From NCBI GenBank assembly GCA_002695035.1, contig NZNU01000039.1:1-64000 (forward strand): a DNA stretch of 64,000 bases, read 5' to 3'. Below the pieces are notes generated by a model that worked only from the letters and a program-made list of their open reading frames with translations, searched no databases and had not been told where the DNA came from. Both the position numbers and the translations under genes were made by a program. Below, piece by piece: positions 18,649 through 28,281 of the stretch; within the stretch, counting starts at the first letter, position 1, and each line of letters starts with the position of its first letter. Source of the DNA: Micavibrio sp. Its GTDB lineage: Bacteria > Pseudomonadota > Alphaproteobacteria > Micavibrionales > Micavibrionaceae.

Positions 18649-20343
18649 TTAATTTATATGTACCAAAGGCAGACGCATGACAAACTTTGCGCCCGTAATT
18701 TTTTCGTTTTCTCCATATTTATTTCCCGCGGTTAGTGATCCGCCATGCGCCTCTACAATCTGTCTCGAAATGGAGAGTCCCAAACCGGAATGTTGGCCGA
18801 AGCCTTCATGGTCGGGTCGGGATGTGTAAAAGCGCTGGAAGATTTTTTCGGCATCTTCTGTATTCAAACCTGGCCCCTGATCTTCAATCGTGACAAAGAG
18901 ATCATTTTGCCGGGTTTCAATTTTGATGGTGATTATGCCGCTTTCCGGTGAAAAAGACAGGGCATTATCTATAATATTATTAAACACCTGTACCAATCGC
19001 TCGGGGCTTCCGGCGATTGTAGTTGGCATGTCGCTTTTGTTTTCCAATTTTACAGTCTTTTTTTCCTGATTATTGTCCAGGCGCAAATTATAATTTTCAA
19101 CAATTTCTCCCAAAAGAGCTCTCAGGCCGATGGCCTCCCCTTCATCGCGGGCCAGCTCGGCGTCCAGGCGCGAGGCGCGTGATATATCGGTCACCAGACG
19201 GTCGAGGCGCGTAACATCGTTTTGGAGTATATTGATAAGCTGTTGGCGATCTTCCTCGGTTTTCACAAAAGGCAGGGTTTCCAAAGCGCTTCTCATTGAC
19301 GTTATCGGATTTTTCAATTCATGTGATACGTCTGCTGCAAAACTCTCTATGGAACGCATTCTCTCCCAAAGGGCATGAACCAGCGCACGCAGCGCGATTG
19401 AGAGCTCACCAATTTCATCGCCGCGGGCGCTCATGTCGGGGATTTCAGCCTCCTTGCCCTGGCCTGTGCGTATTGTCTCTGCTGCTTTGGCCAAACGCCT
19501 TAAGGGTGTTGTTATCGTGCTGACTAAAAGCAAGGATACCGAAAGGGAAATAAACAGGATGATGAAAAATATTCTGAAAATATCGTTTTTCAGATTCTGT
19601 AACGTCTGGTCAACTTCTGTCGCAAGCTTGGAAACAGACAGAGCGCCTGCAACCTCTCCGTTAATCACGATTGGCAGCGCGCTGGAAAACACAAGTCTTG
19701 AACTGTTGGCACTCCAGACACTTAAATTCATTTTGCCGCTCAGTGCTGCTTCTATGCCGGGAAAGCTCGCGGCATTTGCGGGATCTGTATAAGGATACTC
19801 AGGCAGATCATATTCAATTTTAAAGATATTAAAGAAATTCGAGAGCAGATTTTCGGTTATCATATCAAGCCAGACGCGCCCTCCATCTGTATCATTCCCG
19901 AAACCTTCAATCTGCATACTATCGGCCAGGACGGTTCCGCGGCTGTCAAACAGGACAAGCCGCTTGGACGGGTCGCCCCCCATCCTTTGAAAGAAAGGGC
20001 CAGCGGCATCACTCATTGAATTGGCAGAGTCTGGAGTATCGCCCTCATAAAGTCTGTTTTTTAAAGCTGTGACATAAAGCTCGCTTTGGGTGTGTAATAA
20101 CTCAAGCTGGGATGTGATAAGATTCGTCCTGTATTGTCCCAACAGAATAAGCCCGAAAATAAGAAGTATAACCGGAATAAGATTAACCCCCGTAACCGTA
20201 AAAATCATACGGGCGGGGTTATAGTTGCGGCGTTTACTATAGCCTGAATCGCGGTTAAAGCGGGCCAATGCCTGTCCCGCATAAGATGGAATAGTGCCCG
20301 AGACTTTATGAAGAAGGCTCTTGGTATTTGTATCCGAGTCCAT
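18649..20343 (-). CDS. chvG: sensor histidine kinase ChvG-like
   Basis: 564-residue membrane kinase. A first TM helix at about residues 47-68 ([20 protein letters not shown]) is followed by a periplasmic stimulus-sensing domain of about 180 residues. A second TM lies near residues 245-268 ([20 protein letters not shown]). Then come a HAMP domain, HisKA with the phospho-His in [19 protein letters not shown], and HATPase with N box [12 protein letters not shown] and G boxes DQGPGL and [16 protein letters not shown]. It pairs with the upstream ChvI regulator, with which it overlaps by 38 nt. ChvG/ChvI systems respond to acidity and envelope stress in Alphaproteobacteria. Confidence 0.9.
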   Translation of the reverse strand: MDSDTNTKSLLHKVSGTIPSYAGQALARFNRDSGYSKRRNYNPARMIFTVTGVNLIPVILLIFGLILLGQYRTNLITSQLELLHTQSELYVTALKNRLYEGDTPDSANSMSDAAGPFFQRMGGDPSKRLVLFDSRGTVLADSMQIEGFGNDTDGGRVWLDMITENLLSNFFNIFKIEYDLPEYPYTDPANAASFPGIEAALSGKMNLSVWSANSSRLVFSSALPIVINGEVAGALSVSKLATEVDQTLQNLKNDIFRIFFIILFISLSVSLLLVSTITTPLRRLAKAAETIRTGQGKEAEIPDMSARGDEIGELSIALRALVHALWERMRSIESFAADVSHELKNPITSMRSALETLPFVKTEEDRQQLINILQNDVTRLDRLVTDISRASRLDAELARDEGEAIGLRALLGEIVENYNLRLDNNQEKKTVKLENKSDMPTTIAGSPERLVQVFNNIIDNALSFSPESGIITIKIETRQNDLFVTIEDQGPGLNTEDAEKIFQRFYTSRPDHEGFGQHSGLGLSISRQIVEAHGGSLTAGNKYGENEKITGAKFVMRLPLVHIN

Positions 20344-21022
20344 AAAGTGTTTCTATCTGATTAAAGCTTTGATCGGCATCCTTGAATTTTTTACGGATGC
20401 GCTTGATGTGAGAGTCAATGGTGCGGTCGTCAACATAGATGTTTTCACCATAAGCAGCAGTGATGAGCTGGTCGCGCGTTTTAACATGGCCTGGTTTATC
20501 AACGAGGGATTTGACCAGCAAGTATTCGGTCACGGTCAGGATAACAGGCTCGCCCCGCCAAGTGCAGGTATGCCGCTTATCATCCAGTTCCAGTGGCCCG
20601 CGTAAAATCATATTGCCTGATTGCGCGGCTGGCCCGGAGGGGGCAGAGTTTGGTGTTTCACTGCTGCGCCTTAGAAGGGTTTTAATGCGTTCGATTAGAA
20701 GACGCTGTGAAAATGGCTTTGTAATATAATCATCCGCCCCCATGCGCAGGCCGATAATCTCATCAATTTCATCATCTTTGGAGGTGAGAAAAATGACAGG
20801 GAAATTATGGGACGCTCTTAGCTTCTGGATAAGCTCAATGCCATCAAGCCGCGGCATCTTAATATCAAGTATGGCAAGCTCGGGAGGGGCGGCGTTTATG
20901 CCCTCAAGACCCTCAACACTGTCATTATAAACGGTTACATCAAACCCCTCACTTTTCAGCGCAAGGGAAACGGATGCGGTTATATTTTTATCGTCATCGA
21001 CAAGGGTGATTTTTTGACTCAT
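20306..21022 (-). CDS. chvI: response regulator ChvI-like (OmpR/PhoB family)
   Basis: 238 residues from ATG 21022. A TTG 9 nt upstream would add three residues and is less likely. Receiver domain with acidic pocket VDDDK and phosphoacceptor Asp in [12 protein letters not shown] (D53), then FLTSKDDE and KPFSQR. The C-terminal winged helix ([19 protein letters not shown].., [16 protein letters not shown]) follows. It is the partner of the downstream kinase. The neighbourhood (rapZ, ahcY) matches the chvI locus of other Alphaproteobacteria. Confidence 0.92.
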   Translation of the reverse strand: MSQKITLVDDDKNITASVSLALKSEGFDVTVYNDSVEGLEGINAAPPELAILDIKMPRLDGIELIQKLRASHNFPVIFLTSKDDEIDEIIGLRMGADDYITKPFSQRLLIERIKTLLRRSSETPNSAPSGPAAQSGNMILRGPLELDDKRHTCTWRGEPVILTVTEYLLVKSLVDKPGHVKTRDQLITAAYGENIYVDDRTIDSHIKRIRKKFKDADQSFNQIETLYGLGYKYQEPSS

Positions 21023-21043
21023 GGATAACAATCTACCACGATT

Positions 21044-22528
21044 TTAAAATTTTGAAACTAGAGGATCTTGCCCTATTTTGCGATATCGCCGGTGGTTCTT
21101 ATCCTTTTTCTCTGGATACACGTTGTCCCATTCGGAAACATCGGCACTAAAATTCATTTCACGCTCGTATTTTCGCGCCATTTCACCGGTACACTCTTTG
21201 GCGCGATCAACAATGTCGGTTACCGCCCTGCAAACCATATAGTCGCATTTCGGACAACCCTCTGCTGAACTATTGGGAATATTTGCGCCTATTTCTACTG
21301 CCCTGTTAGCGGTTTTTTCTATAATGTCTTGGAAAATATCCAATGACCGATCTTTTGACAGGCCACATGATTCTGTCCCAAACTTAACGAAGTCGGAAAC
21401 TTTCAACTTATTCTTTTTACCATTGATGGTAAGGGCTCCGTGATGCGCCTCATCATCCCCGAATTCATGGAAAATCGAGGTGTTCAGAGTATCATAAGTA
21501 GGTGATAGCCGTGTGGAGGTGAAATCATCTTCTCCGGGATTTTGTACTTTTAGAAAGGAGATGTTTTTCAAATGCATGTCACCATCTCTTATCGCCCATG
21601 AGCTCACGGCCTTTCTGTACAAATTTTCAAGATCTTTTTGCAAAGCGTCCGGATCATTGTCGTCATGCACTTTTTCTTTGAAAAGTTTAGCGACCTTTTC
21701 CATGCTGAGACTAAATTTATAAAGACCATTAATGTCGCTTTTTTCCTGCTTTATCCGCGCTGCCGTACACATGTCTTGAATCAGGTAGCGCTGCTGGTCA
21801 TCGGCACTCTGCGGGACATCAAAGCGCTCAACCAGAAGGGCGGGCGGTGCTGATTCACCGACATTGACTAAGGCATGGGCGGGTACATCTAGCCCTGCTT
21901 CCCCAGCAAGCTGCAGCCCCATCCACTCAAGAAGCTCTGAGGCACGCCATTCCTCGGTTCCGCCGAATTTCAGAATATGGGTAAATGAGCCTCCCATAGC
22001 ATGATGGATTTGTCCTTCTGAATCCAGAGCTACTGGCATTTTCATCTGCATGCCCGACATACGCGGAGTGCCGTGAAATTTAGCACGTTCCGCAACTTCT
22101 TTTTCAATATCGTTGTTAATGCTATCAGCTCTTGGGCCCAGATAAGATCCGGAAAACCAGACTCCGCCATCTGTGTGATCTTTCAGTCTTGATGTCAATT
22201 GATCCGGATCGCGGTTTTTTGAAAAGCTTTCATCTTCGGCAATAGTAATATTTGATAAATAGCGAATACCGCTTCGCAAATACGAAATCTGCGAAGGCGA
22301 GCCAAGCGCGCCTCTAAGCCAGCCTTCGGGCTGAAGGTTTTTTAAGAATGCGGGCATGTCGTCTTCATCAGGAAAGCGGAACAGAAGGGCTGCTTGTGTG
22401 TCTTCCCTGCTCCAGGTCATCTCCCCGTTATTGTAATGTAGCGTGCCGATTTGCTCGCCATACCATGCAACTTTGAGGTCTACCCGACCTTCACCCGCTG
22501 CGTCTTTAAAATTTTCCCTCGTTGTCAT
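21044..22528 (-). CDS. HipA-family serine/threonine kinase (orphan toxin-like)
   Basis: 494 residues. The N-terminal HipA domain opens VDLKVAWYGEQIGTLHY; then come MSGMQMKMPVALD (the ATP-contacting SG.Q.K motif) and HILKFGG. The catalytic loop WAIRDGDMHLKNISFL has D317, and the metal-binding LSPTYDTL has D346. HipA kinases phosphorylate tRNA synthetases and cause dormancy. No HipB-like HTH gene is adjacent, which is unusual, since most are in hipBA operons. The C-terminal part has a CPKCDYMVC cysteine cluster and a basic tail not typical of HipA. It lies 21 bp upstream of chvI on the same strand. Confidence 0.85.
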   Translation of the reverse strand: MTTRENFKDAAGEGRVDLKVAWYGEQIGTLHYNNGEMTWSREDTQAALLFRFPDEDDMPAFLKNLQPEGWLRGALGSPSQISYLRSGIRYLSNITIAEDESFSKNRDPDQLTSRLKDHTDGGVWFSGSYLGPRADSINNDIEKEVAERAKFHGTPRMSGMQMKMPVALDSEGQIHHAMGGSFTHILKFGGTEEWRASELLEWMGLQLAGEAGLDVPAHALVNVGESAPPALLVERFDVPQSADDQQRYLIQDMCTAARIKQEKSDINGLYKFSLSMEKVAKLFKEKVHDDNDPDALQKDLENLYRKAVSSWAIRDGDMHLKNISFLKVQNPGEDDFTSTRLSPTYDTLNTSIFHEFGDDEAHHGALTINGKKNKLKVSDFVKFGTESCGLSKDRSLDIFQDIIEKTANRAVEIGANIPNSSAEGCPKCDYMVCRAVTDIVDRAKECTGEMARKYEREMNFSADVSEWDNVYPEKKDKNHRRYRKIGQDPLVSKF

Positions 22529-22558
22529 AAGGGTAATAATGCCGCCTATGAGTTAATA

Positions 22559-23932
22559 TTATGCTAATTTTTTCAGTATATCGCCTATGAGATACAAAGA
22601 CCCGGCGCATATTGCTGTGATGGGCGTATCGGTAGTTTTGCTAATTTGGTTTACGGCTGTATTAAAGTCGGGCGCAGTAGAGATTTTCAAGTCGGGGAAG
22701 GTGTTTTTCAGAAGGCTTCCCAAATCGCCTATATCGTATCCGCTATCTTCTCCCGGCACGGGAATACATGTGACACTATCAATATGGGGCGCCAGACAGT
22801 CCATAAATGTAACCGGGTTTTTGCGTTTCAGCATGCCTGTAATTAAGTGTATGGGTCGGCCATTTTGTTTGCGCCATTTCTTTAATTGCAAGGCCAGTGC
22901 CATCGCGCCATTTTCGTTATGCGCACCATCAAGGTAAAGCTCCGACCCGGCAGGAAGTTTTCCTAAAATGGCCTCATCTTCAATTTGTTCAAGGCGTCCG
23001 CGATGCTTGATTTGTGTAATACCTTTCTTGAGGTCGTCAACAAGAAAGACTGTTTTTAAGCAATGCTCAGCTGCGCGCAAAGCCATAATGGATGTGGCCG
23101 CATTTTCGATCTGGTGACGTCCGGTCAGATTGGGGAAGGGGTAGTCCTCTATCCGGTCGCCATGAATAAGGCGGAAGCCAAGGGGTGTTTCCTCGAAAAA
23201 CCAGTCCCTTCCGTAAAGATAAAGTTTCGCGCCAACCTCCTCGGCCTTTTTGATAAAAACATCGTTCACACCTTCGCGCAAAGCCTGAAGAGATTGGGGT
23301 GCGACTACGCAAGGGCAACCTTTTTTCATGATACCCGCTTTTTCCGTGGCAATCGCTGTCAGGCTTTCTCCCAGAAAATCCATATGGTCATATCCGATAG
23401 AGGTGATGATGGACGCTGCGGGCGAGGGGATAACATTTGTGGCATCCAGCCGTCCGCCTAATCCTGTTTCTATCAGACAAAAATCGGCCTTATGGCGTGA
23501 GAAAGCCAGTAAGGTTGCGGCAGTTGCCACCTCAAAATAGGTGATCGGCGCACCTGCGTTCACCTCACCACATTCATCCAGCAATGCCAGCAGTTCATCT
23601 GTTTTAATCTCTTTTCCAGCCAGAACAATTCTCTCATTAAAAGCTATGAGATGTGGGGAAATTGTGGCGTGCACGGATTTTTCAGATGCTTCCAAACAGG
23701 CGCGCAAAATGGCTATAACCGAGCCTTTGCCATTTGTGCCGGCAACATGGAAAACTGGGGGCAAGGCCAAATGCGGATCACCAAGCTCATGCAGGAAACG
23801 CTCGATACGCTCAAGTGATAAATCTATAAGCTTTGGATAGAGCGCGGACAGCTTCGCAGTTATCGAAGAAAGTCTTTCTTCAATCTCGGGGCTGTCTGAC
23901 TGATATGTATATTTAGCGGGTTTTGCCTGCAT
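22559..23932 (-). CDS. folC: bifunctional folylpolyglutamate synthase / dihydrofolate synthase
   Basis: 457 residues. Mur-ligase-type ATP enzyme that makes dihydrofolate from dihydropteroate and adds glutamates. P-loop VAGTNGKGSVIAILRACLEA, the TSPH-like ATISPHLIAFNERI, and ITYFEVATAATLLAF are visible. So are ETGLGGRLDATNVI, SIGYDHMDFLGESL and the C-terminal LYLDGAHNENGAMAL. The start overlaps the accD end by 20 nt. The accD-folC order after trpA is widely conserved in Alphaproteobacteria. Confidence 0.94.
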   Translation of the reverse strand: MQAKPAKYTYQSDSPEIEERLSSITAKLSALYPKLIDLSLERIERFLHELGDPHLALPPVFHVAGTNGKGSVIAILRACLEASEKSVHATISPHLIAFNERIVLAGKEIKTDELLALLDECGEVNAGAPITYFEVATAATLLAFSRHKADFCLIETGLGGRLDATNVIPSPAASIITSIGYDHMDFLGESLTAIATEKAGIMKKGCPCVVAPQSLQALREGVNDVFIKKAEEVGAKLYLYGRDWFFEETPLGFRLIHGDRIEDYPFPNLTGRHQIENAATSIMALRAAEHCLKTVFLVDDLKKGITQIKHRGRLEQIEDEAILGKLPAGSELYLDGAHNENGAMALALQLKKWRKQNGRPIHLITGMLKRKNPVTFMDCLAPHIDSVTCIPVPGEDSGYDIGDLGSLLKNTFPDLKISTAPDFNTAVNQISKTTDTPITAICAGSLYLIGDILKKLA

Positions 23933-24968
23933 GTTTAACAGGCTCTTTCTTGATGCCTTTACGGGCTATCGGTTTTTCTGACGCTTTTGCGGCACGCTTT
24001 TCATCCAGACTTGCAACCGTTCCGCCGGTATTTTTGCCGGAGGTTTGGGCTGAGTTTTTGCCTTTGGTGGAGTCATCTTTTGCGGATGTTGTGCTACCTC
24101 TACCGCCGTTTTTGCTATTACTATGGGTTAGAAGTCCCAGGATACGACCGATTGTGGCATTGAGATCTTTCCTGTTTGTAACCATATCGACCATGCCATG
24201 CTCCAATAAATACTCGGATGTCTGGAAGTCATCAGGAAGCTCTTCGCGAATAGTTTCTTGTATAACACGTTTTCCGGCAAATCCAATTGTGGCGCCGGGC
24301 TCGGCAATATGAATATCGCCCACCATGGCAAAAGAGGCGCTGACCCCGCCAGTTGTCGGATTTGTCAGCAAAACAATATAAGGAAGACCTGCATCCTTGA
24401 CCATTTTTGTCGCAATAATCGTACGTGGCATTTGCATAAGGGAAATCGCCCCTTCCTGCATACGCGCGCCGCCTGAGGAGGGAACCACGATAAGTGCGGA
24501 ATTATTTTTAACTGCGGTTTCGGCGGCCACTACAATGCCTTCACCAACGGCGGCTCCCATCGAGCCTCCCATAAAGGCGAAATTAAAAGCGGCAACAACA
24601 GTTTTGCACCCGCCGATTTTACCCTCAGCCACAATAATTGCATCTTTTTCTTTTGTCTTGGCGCGGCTGTCTTTAAGGCGATCAGCATATTTTTTCTTGT
24701 CTTTAAATTTAAGCGGGTCTTCGGGAACTGATGGCAAGGAGATGCGCTTCCACTGCTTGTCATCAAAAAGAAGGTTAAGGCGGTCTTCTACCGCGATTTT
24801 CAGGTGTTCGCCGCAATGATGGCAAACATTCAGATTTTCCGCGAGCTCACGATGGAACAGCATGCCGTTGCAAGAAGGGCATTTTTGCCAGAGATTGTCC
24901 GGAACATCTTTTTGTTCACCGACTATAGAGCGGATTTTGGGGCGTATGTAATTTGAAATCCAGTTCAT
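23913..24968 (-). CDS. accD: acetyl-CoA carboxylase carboxyltransferase subunit beta
   Basis: 351 residues. Zinc ribbon with C30, C33, C49 and C52 (KCPSCNGMLFH ... CHHCGEHL), then the crotonase-like carboxyltransferase fold with GGSMGAAVGEGIV, SSGGARMQEGAISLMQM and GGVSASFAMVGDI. After about residue 285 there is a Ser/Thr/Lys-rich tail of roughly 65 residues that is probably disordered and longer than in E. coli. It catalyses malonyl-CoA formation with AccA, which is not in the window. It sits between trpA and folC on the same strand. Confidence 0.95.
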   Translation of the reverse strand: MNWISNYIRPKIRSIVGEQKDVPDNLWQKCPSCNGMLFHRELAENLNVCHHCGEHLKIAVEDRLNLLFDDKQWKRISLPSVPEDPLKFKDKKKYADRLKDSRAKTKEKDAIIVAEGKIGGCKTVVAAFNFAFMGGSMGAAVGEGIVVAAETAVKNNSALIVVPSSGGARMQEGAISLMQMPRTIIATKMVKDAGLPYIVLLTNPTTGGVSASFAMVGDIHIAEPGATIGFAGKRVIQETIREELPDDFQTSEYLLEHGMVDMVTNRKDLNATIGRILGLLTHSNSKNGGRGSTTSAKDDSTKGKNSAQTSGKNTGGTVASLDEKRAAKASEKPIARKGIKKEPVKHAGKTR

Positions 24969-24991
24969 AACGAATACCTGCTTTTCTTCTT

Positions 24992-25786
24992 TTAAAGTGC
25001 GCCTGACAGGTCTTTAACCTGTTCGACCACCTTGTTTATCACATTTTTTGTATCGGTTTGTCCAATCGTCTTTACAATGGCAGATCCCACGACCACTGCA
25101 TCTGCAATTTGTGCCATATCTTTGACGTGATCAGGCGTTTTTATACCGAAACCGACAGCCAAGGGCAATCGTGTTTTTTTGCGCAGGCGTTTAAAATGGT
25201 CCTCCAGCTGGGCTGATGAGGCACTTTTTGTGCCCGTAATGCCTGCCACAGCCACATAATATAAAAAGCCGCTCGCACCGTCCAAAATAACATCGGCACG
25301 GGTATCGCTGCTGGTCGTGGTAATCAGCCTGATGATATCCAGACCGGCTTTTTTTGCATGCGTTCGCAGATCTCCTGCCTCTTCGGGGGGAAGGTCAACT
25401 ATAATCATGCCATCTACGCCGACCTCTTTGGCGCGGCTACAGAATTTTTCCAGACCGAAATGGTAAACTGGATTTGCATACCCCATAACGATAATGGGCG
25501 TGTCGTGATCTGAGGCGCGAAAATCGGCAACCATATCGAGTACCTTTTCCAACGTCATGCCGGCCTCTAACGCGCGCTCGCCCGCCTCCTGTATAACAGG
25601 CCCATCCGCCATCGGATCGGCAAAAGGAATTCCGATTTCAATGAGGTCTGCCCCTGCATCCGGCAAGGCTTTGAAGAGGTCAAGCGAGGTCTGGTAATCC
25701 GGGTCGCCGCCCATAACGAAGGGTATCAGGGCGCTTCTGCCCTTTGCTTTCAGGTATTCAAAACGCTTCGTTATCCGGCTTTTCAT
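24992..25786 (-). CDS. trpA: tryptophan synthase alpha chain
   Basis: 264-residue TIM-barrel protein cleaving indole-3-glycerol phosphate. The catalytic Glu/Asp motifs are LIEIGIPFADPMADGPVIQ; further motifs are YANPVYHFG, the loop IVDLPPEEAGDL, and phosphate-binding GFLYYVAVAGITGTK and AVGFGIKTPDHV. Its start overlaps the upstream GyrI-like stop (ATGA). The usual upstream trpF-trpB are not here, so its beta subunit must be encoded elsewhere. Confidence 0.95.
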   Translation of the reverse strand: MKSRITKRFEYLKAKGRSALIPFVMGGDPDYQTSLDLFKALPDAGADLIEIGIPFADPMADGPVIQEAGERALEAGMTLEKVLDMVADFRASDHDTPIIVMGYANPVYHFGLEKFCSRAKEVGVDGMIIVDLPPEEAGDLRTHAKKAGLDIIRLITTTSSDTRADVILDGASGFLYYVAVAGITGTKSASSAQLEDHFKRLRKKTRLPLAVGFGIKTPDHVKDMAQIADAVVVGSAIVKTIGQTDTKNVINKVVEQVKDLSGAL

Positions 25787-26253
25787 GCATCATCCTTCAA
25801 AGAGAGGTAAATAGGGACCTCGCGTTTTTCGGGGTCGAAAAAATCAGGCCCGTAAATTTCAAAATCTACTTCAAAGCGGCGTTTTAAATCGCTTCCCCAT
25901 ATTTCCTGCCATTTCTCAATCAGGGCCCGCGGCTGCTCGCCACGCGCCTTGGCGCAGGCATATTGTGCCTTTGGTATATGGCGTAAATCCATATTGTCGG
26001 GAATGGCGCTGTCATCTTCTACGCGGCATCCGATTGTAAAGCGGTAAGGTTTCGTGTGGTCGCCCTCGTAATCGGAGTAAACGGCGTAAATCGTATCATC
26101 AACACGGCCGGTGATTTTTGAAAGCGCATCTTCTTCGTAAAACATTTGCCAGAGTGCGTTAATATGGTCGGCGGCCTTACCTTCTGCGTTATCGGTGCGG
26201 ATGGAAAGACCTATGACGTTAAAGCCGCCAATTGTTTTTTTCTCTAAAATCAT
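25783..26253 (-). CDS. GyrI-like / AraC effector-binding-domain protein
   Basis: 156 residues, a single small-molecule-binding domain of the GyrI/BmrR/Rob type. Seen: the FNVIGLSIRTDN strand, INALWQMFYEEDA, DTIYAVYSDYEGDHTKPYRF, and an IPKAQYACAKARGE turn followed by ALIEKWQEIWGSDL. The C-terminal FEIYGPDFFDPEKREVPIYL has the conserved Glu that closes the ligand pocket. There is no DNA-binding domain. It overlaps trpA by 4 nt, so it is translated with it; the reason for the linkage is not evident. Confidence 0.8.
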   Translation of the reverse strand: MILEKKTIGGFNVIGLSIRTDNAEGKAADHINALWQMFYEEDALSKITGRVDDTIYAVYSDYEGDHTKPYRFTIGCRVEDDSAIPDNMDLRHIPKAQYACAKARGEQPRALIEKWQEIWGSDLKRRFEVDFEIYGPDFFDPEKREVPIYLSLKDDA

Positions 26254-26291
26254 GGGACATGTTTTATCAAAGCGGGGTATAAGCGGTAAAG

Positions 26292-28214
26292 CTATTTATT
26301 CGCCCTAGATAAATTTTCTATATGCGATCTGACACGGGCAAATTCATGGTCGAGATTTTCTATTAAGTCAGGATCGTACTCTCCCTTTTCCGATGAATCC
26401 TGCAAATCAGCGGCAATATCACCCAGTTTCAGGGCGGCTGCTGACCTTGCTGCCCCTTTCAGGGAATGGGCGGTCTCGGTCACAGCGTGCCTGTCATCAT
26501 TAGCGTGGGCTTCTTTTAATTTGGAAATCAGGGGGGAGGTCATATCGACAAACATGCCCAGCATCTCGATGGCGCTGTCATCCAATGTTCCCATCTGCGC
26601 CTCCAGTGTTTTCAGGCAAATGGCATCATAACCCTTATTCAAATCGGGCGCCGAATCTTTCTCTGCCTCTGTATTTCTCTGGCTTTCGACACTATTATTC
26701 AAAAGGCCCCACCGTATTAAAAGCCTGCGAAAATGCCCTAAGGACACAGGCTTCAACAGGCACTCGTTAAAGCCGTGCCCAACATAAACTTGCCTCTGAG
26801 CCATTTGCACATCTGCGGTTAAAACAATCACAGGCAGGGGAGTTTCGCCTGTTTTTTCCTCATTTTGCCTGATATGCTCAACCAAGGCATATCCATCCAT
26901 TTCCGGCATATGAAGGTCCGTAAATAAAATGCCGTAATCACCGCTTTTAAGCTTCTCAACAGCCTCTGTCCCGTTTTCAACAAAATCCGCAGCAACGCCC
27001 AGCTTGTCCAGTTGCCTCTTGAGCAGGTCGCGCACGCTCTCTGTGTCCTCGGCAATAAGAAGCTTTTGCGCGCCTTCAGCCTTATACTTGGTGGCTTTCC
27101 GCGCAGCATCTTTAACGGCCTCGCCAAGTCCGGCACGGCTTGCGGGTTTTGATAAATAGGCCACACCCAGCGACTGCAGGGAATGTTGAAGGCCCGCATC
27201 ATCGCGGACTGTATACATGATTAACCCCATAAAGGGCCTTACATCCATAATATGGCGAACAAGGCCCAACCCCAGACCATCGGGTAAACCTTGATCAATA
27301 ATGCCCACATCGTAAGGTTTACTTCTTACAAATTCTTTCCCCTCTGCGATCGTTGCGACACTGTCGACATGGGCTCCCATTGATTTTAAAGAGTTTACAA
27401 TTTCCTTTGCACCTTGCGGATGATCCTCTACGGACAAAACGGTGACACCGCTAAGGTCTGGAAAATCGACAGTGTTGGCCTCAGTGCTGACGGAGCGTGT
27501 CGGTATTTCAAACCAGAATGTTGCGCCCTGACCTTCCCTGCTGGTCACGCCAATTTCTCCATCCATTAATTCAACAAGCTTTTTGCAAATAGAAAGTCCA
27601 AGCCCTGTGCCTCCGTATTTGCGGGATGTCGAACTGTCGGCTTGCGAGAAAGGTTTGAACAAACGGCCTGCCGCCTCCTTGCTCATTCCGATACCTGTAT
27701 CTATGATTTCAAAACGCAGCGCTGTACCGTCTTTGGCGGGCTTTACTTTTTTGCAGTCCGTGCTGACGCGTACCGTAATTTTCCCCTCGGCAGTAAATTT
27801 GAAAGCATTACCGCATAAATTTACAAGGATTTGACGCAGGCGTTTCGGGTCGCCTTTGATTACAAACGGCACATCTTCCTTGATGTCGTCAACCAACTCG
27901 ATGGGCTTGCCCTGAATTTTGACGGTCAGCGCTTCCAGTGTTCCTCTAACGAGTGTACGGACAGGAACCTCAAAATCATCTAATTCCAGCATCTCCGCAT
28001 CCATTTTTGCAAAATCCAGAATATCATCCAGAATTTCCAACAGCGAACTTGCTGATGAGCGCGCAGTTTCCGTCATTTCCCGTACCGCCGGCGAGACTTC
28101 TTCCAGCTCAATAAGCTCAAGCAAGCCATAGACGGATTGCATGGGCGTACGCATCTCGTGGCTTACTGTTGCGAGAAAATTTGATTTTTTTTCAGATTCT
28201 TTGTCACCAGGCAT
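26292..28214 (-). CDS. cytoplasmic hybrid histidine kinase (HisKA-HATPase-REC-REC-Hpt)
   Basis: 640 residues with no membrane segment or sensor domain. The phospho-His (H19) is almost at the N terminus in LATVSHEMRTPMQSVYGL. HATPase has N box LVNLCGNAFKFT and G boxes DTGIGM and GTGLGLSICKKL. REC1 is less canonical (VEDHPQG; Asp in IIDQGLPDG), while REC2 is canonical (IAEDTESV; Asp in FTDLHMPEMDG). A C-terminal Hpt domain has ETAHSLKGAARSAA. A complete phosphorelay in one chain; input probably comes through protein partners. It is divergent from the Asd-like gene with 67 bp between. Confidence 0.92.
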   Translation of the reverse strand: MPGDKESEKKSNFLATVSHEMRTPMQSVYGLLELIELEEVSPAVREMTETARSSASSLLEILDDILDFAKMDAEMLELDDFEVPVRTLVRGTLEALTVKIQGKPIELVDDIKEDVPFVIKGDPKRLRQILVNLCGNAFKFTAEGKITVRVSTDCKKVKPAKDGTALRFEIIDTGIGMSKEAAGRLFKPFSQADSSTSRKYGGTGLGLSICKKLVELMDGEIGVTSREGQGATFWFEIPTRSVSTEANTVDFPDLSGVTVLSVEDHPQGAKEIVNSLKSMGAHVDSVATIAEGKEFVRSKPYDVGIIDQGLPDGLGLGLVRHIMDVRPFMGLIMYTVRDDAGLQHSLQSLGVAYLSKPASRAGLGEAVKDAARKATKYKAEGAQKLLIAEDTESVRDLLKRQLDKLGVAADFVENGTEAVEKLKSGDYGILFTDLHMPEMDGYALVEHIRQNEEKTGETPLPVIVLTADVQMAQRQVYVGHGFNECLLKPVSLGHFRRLLIRWGLLNNSVESQRNTEAEKDSAPDLNKGYDAICLKTLEAQMGTLDDSAIEMLGMFVDMTSPLISKLKEAHANDDRHAVTETAHSLKGAARSAAALKLGDIAADLQDSSEKGEYDPDLIENLDHEFARVRSHIENLSRANK

Positions 28215-28281
28215 GATAATTTATGGTATCACAGCTATTAAGAATCCAAAGTTAAAATATTGAACAATTTGAGACATATTT

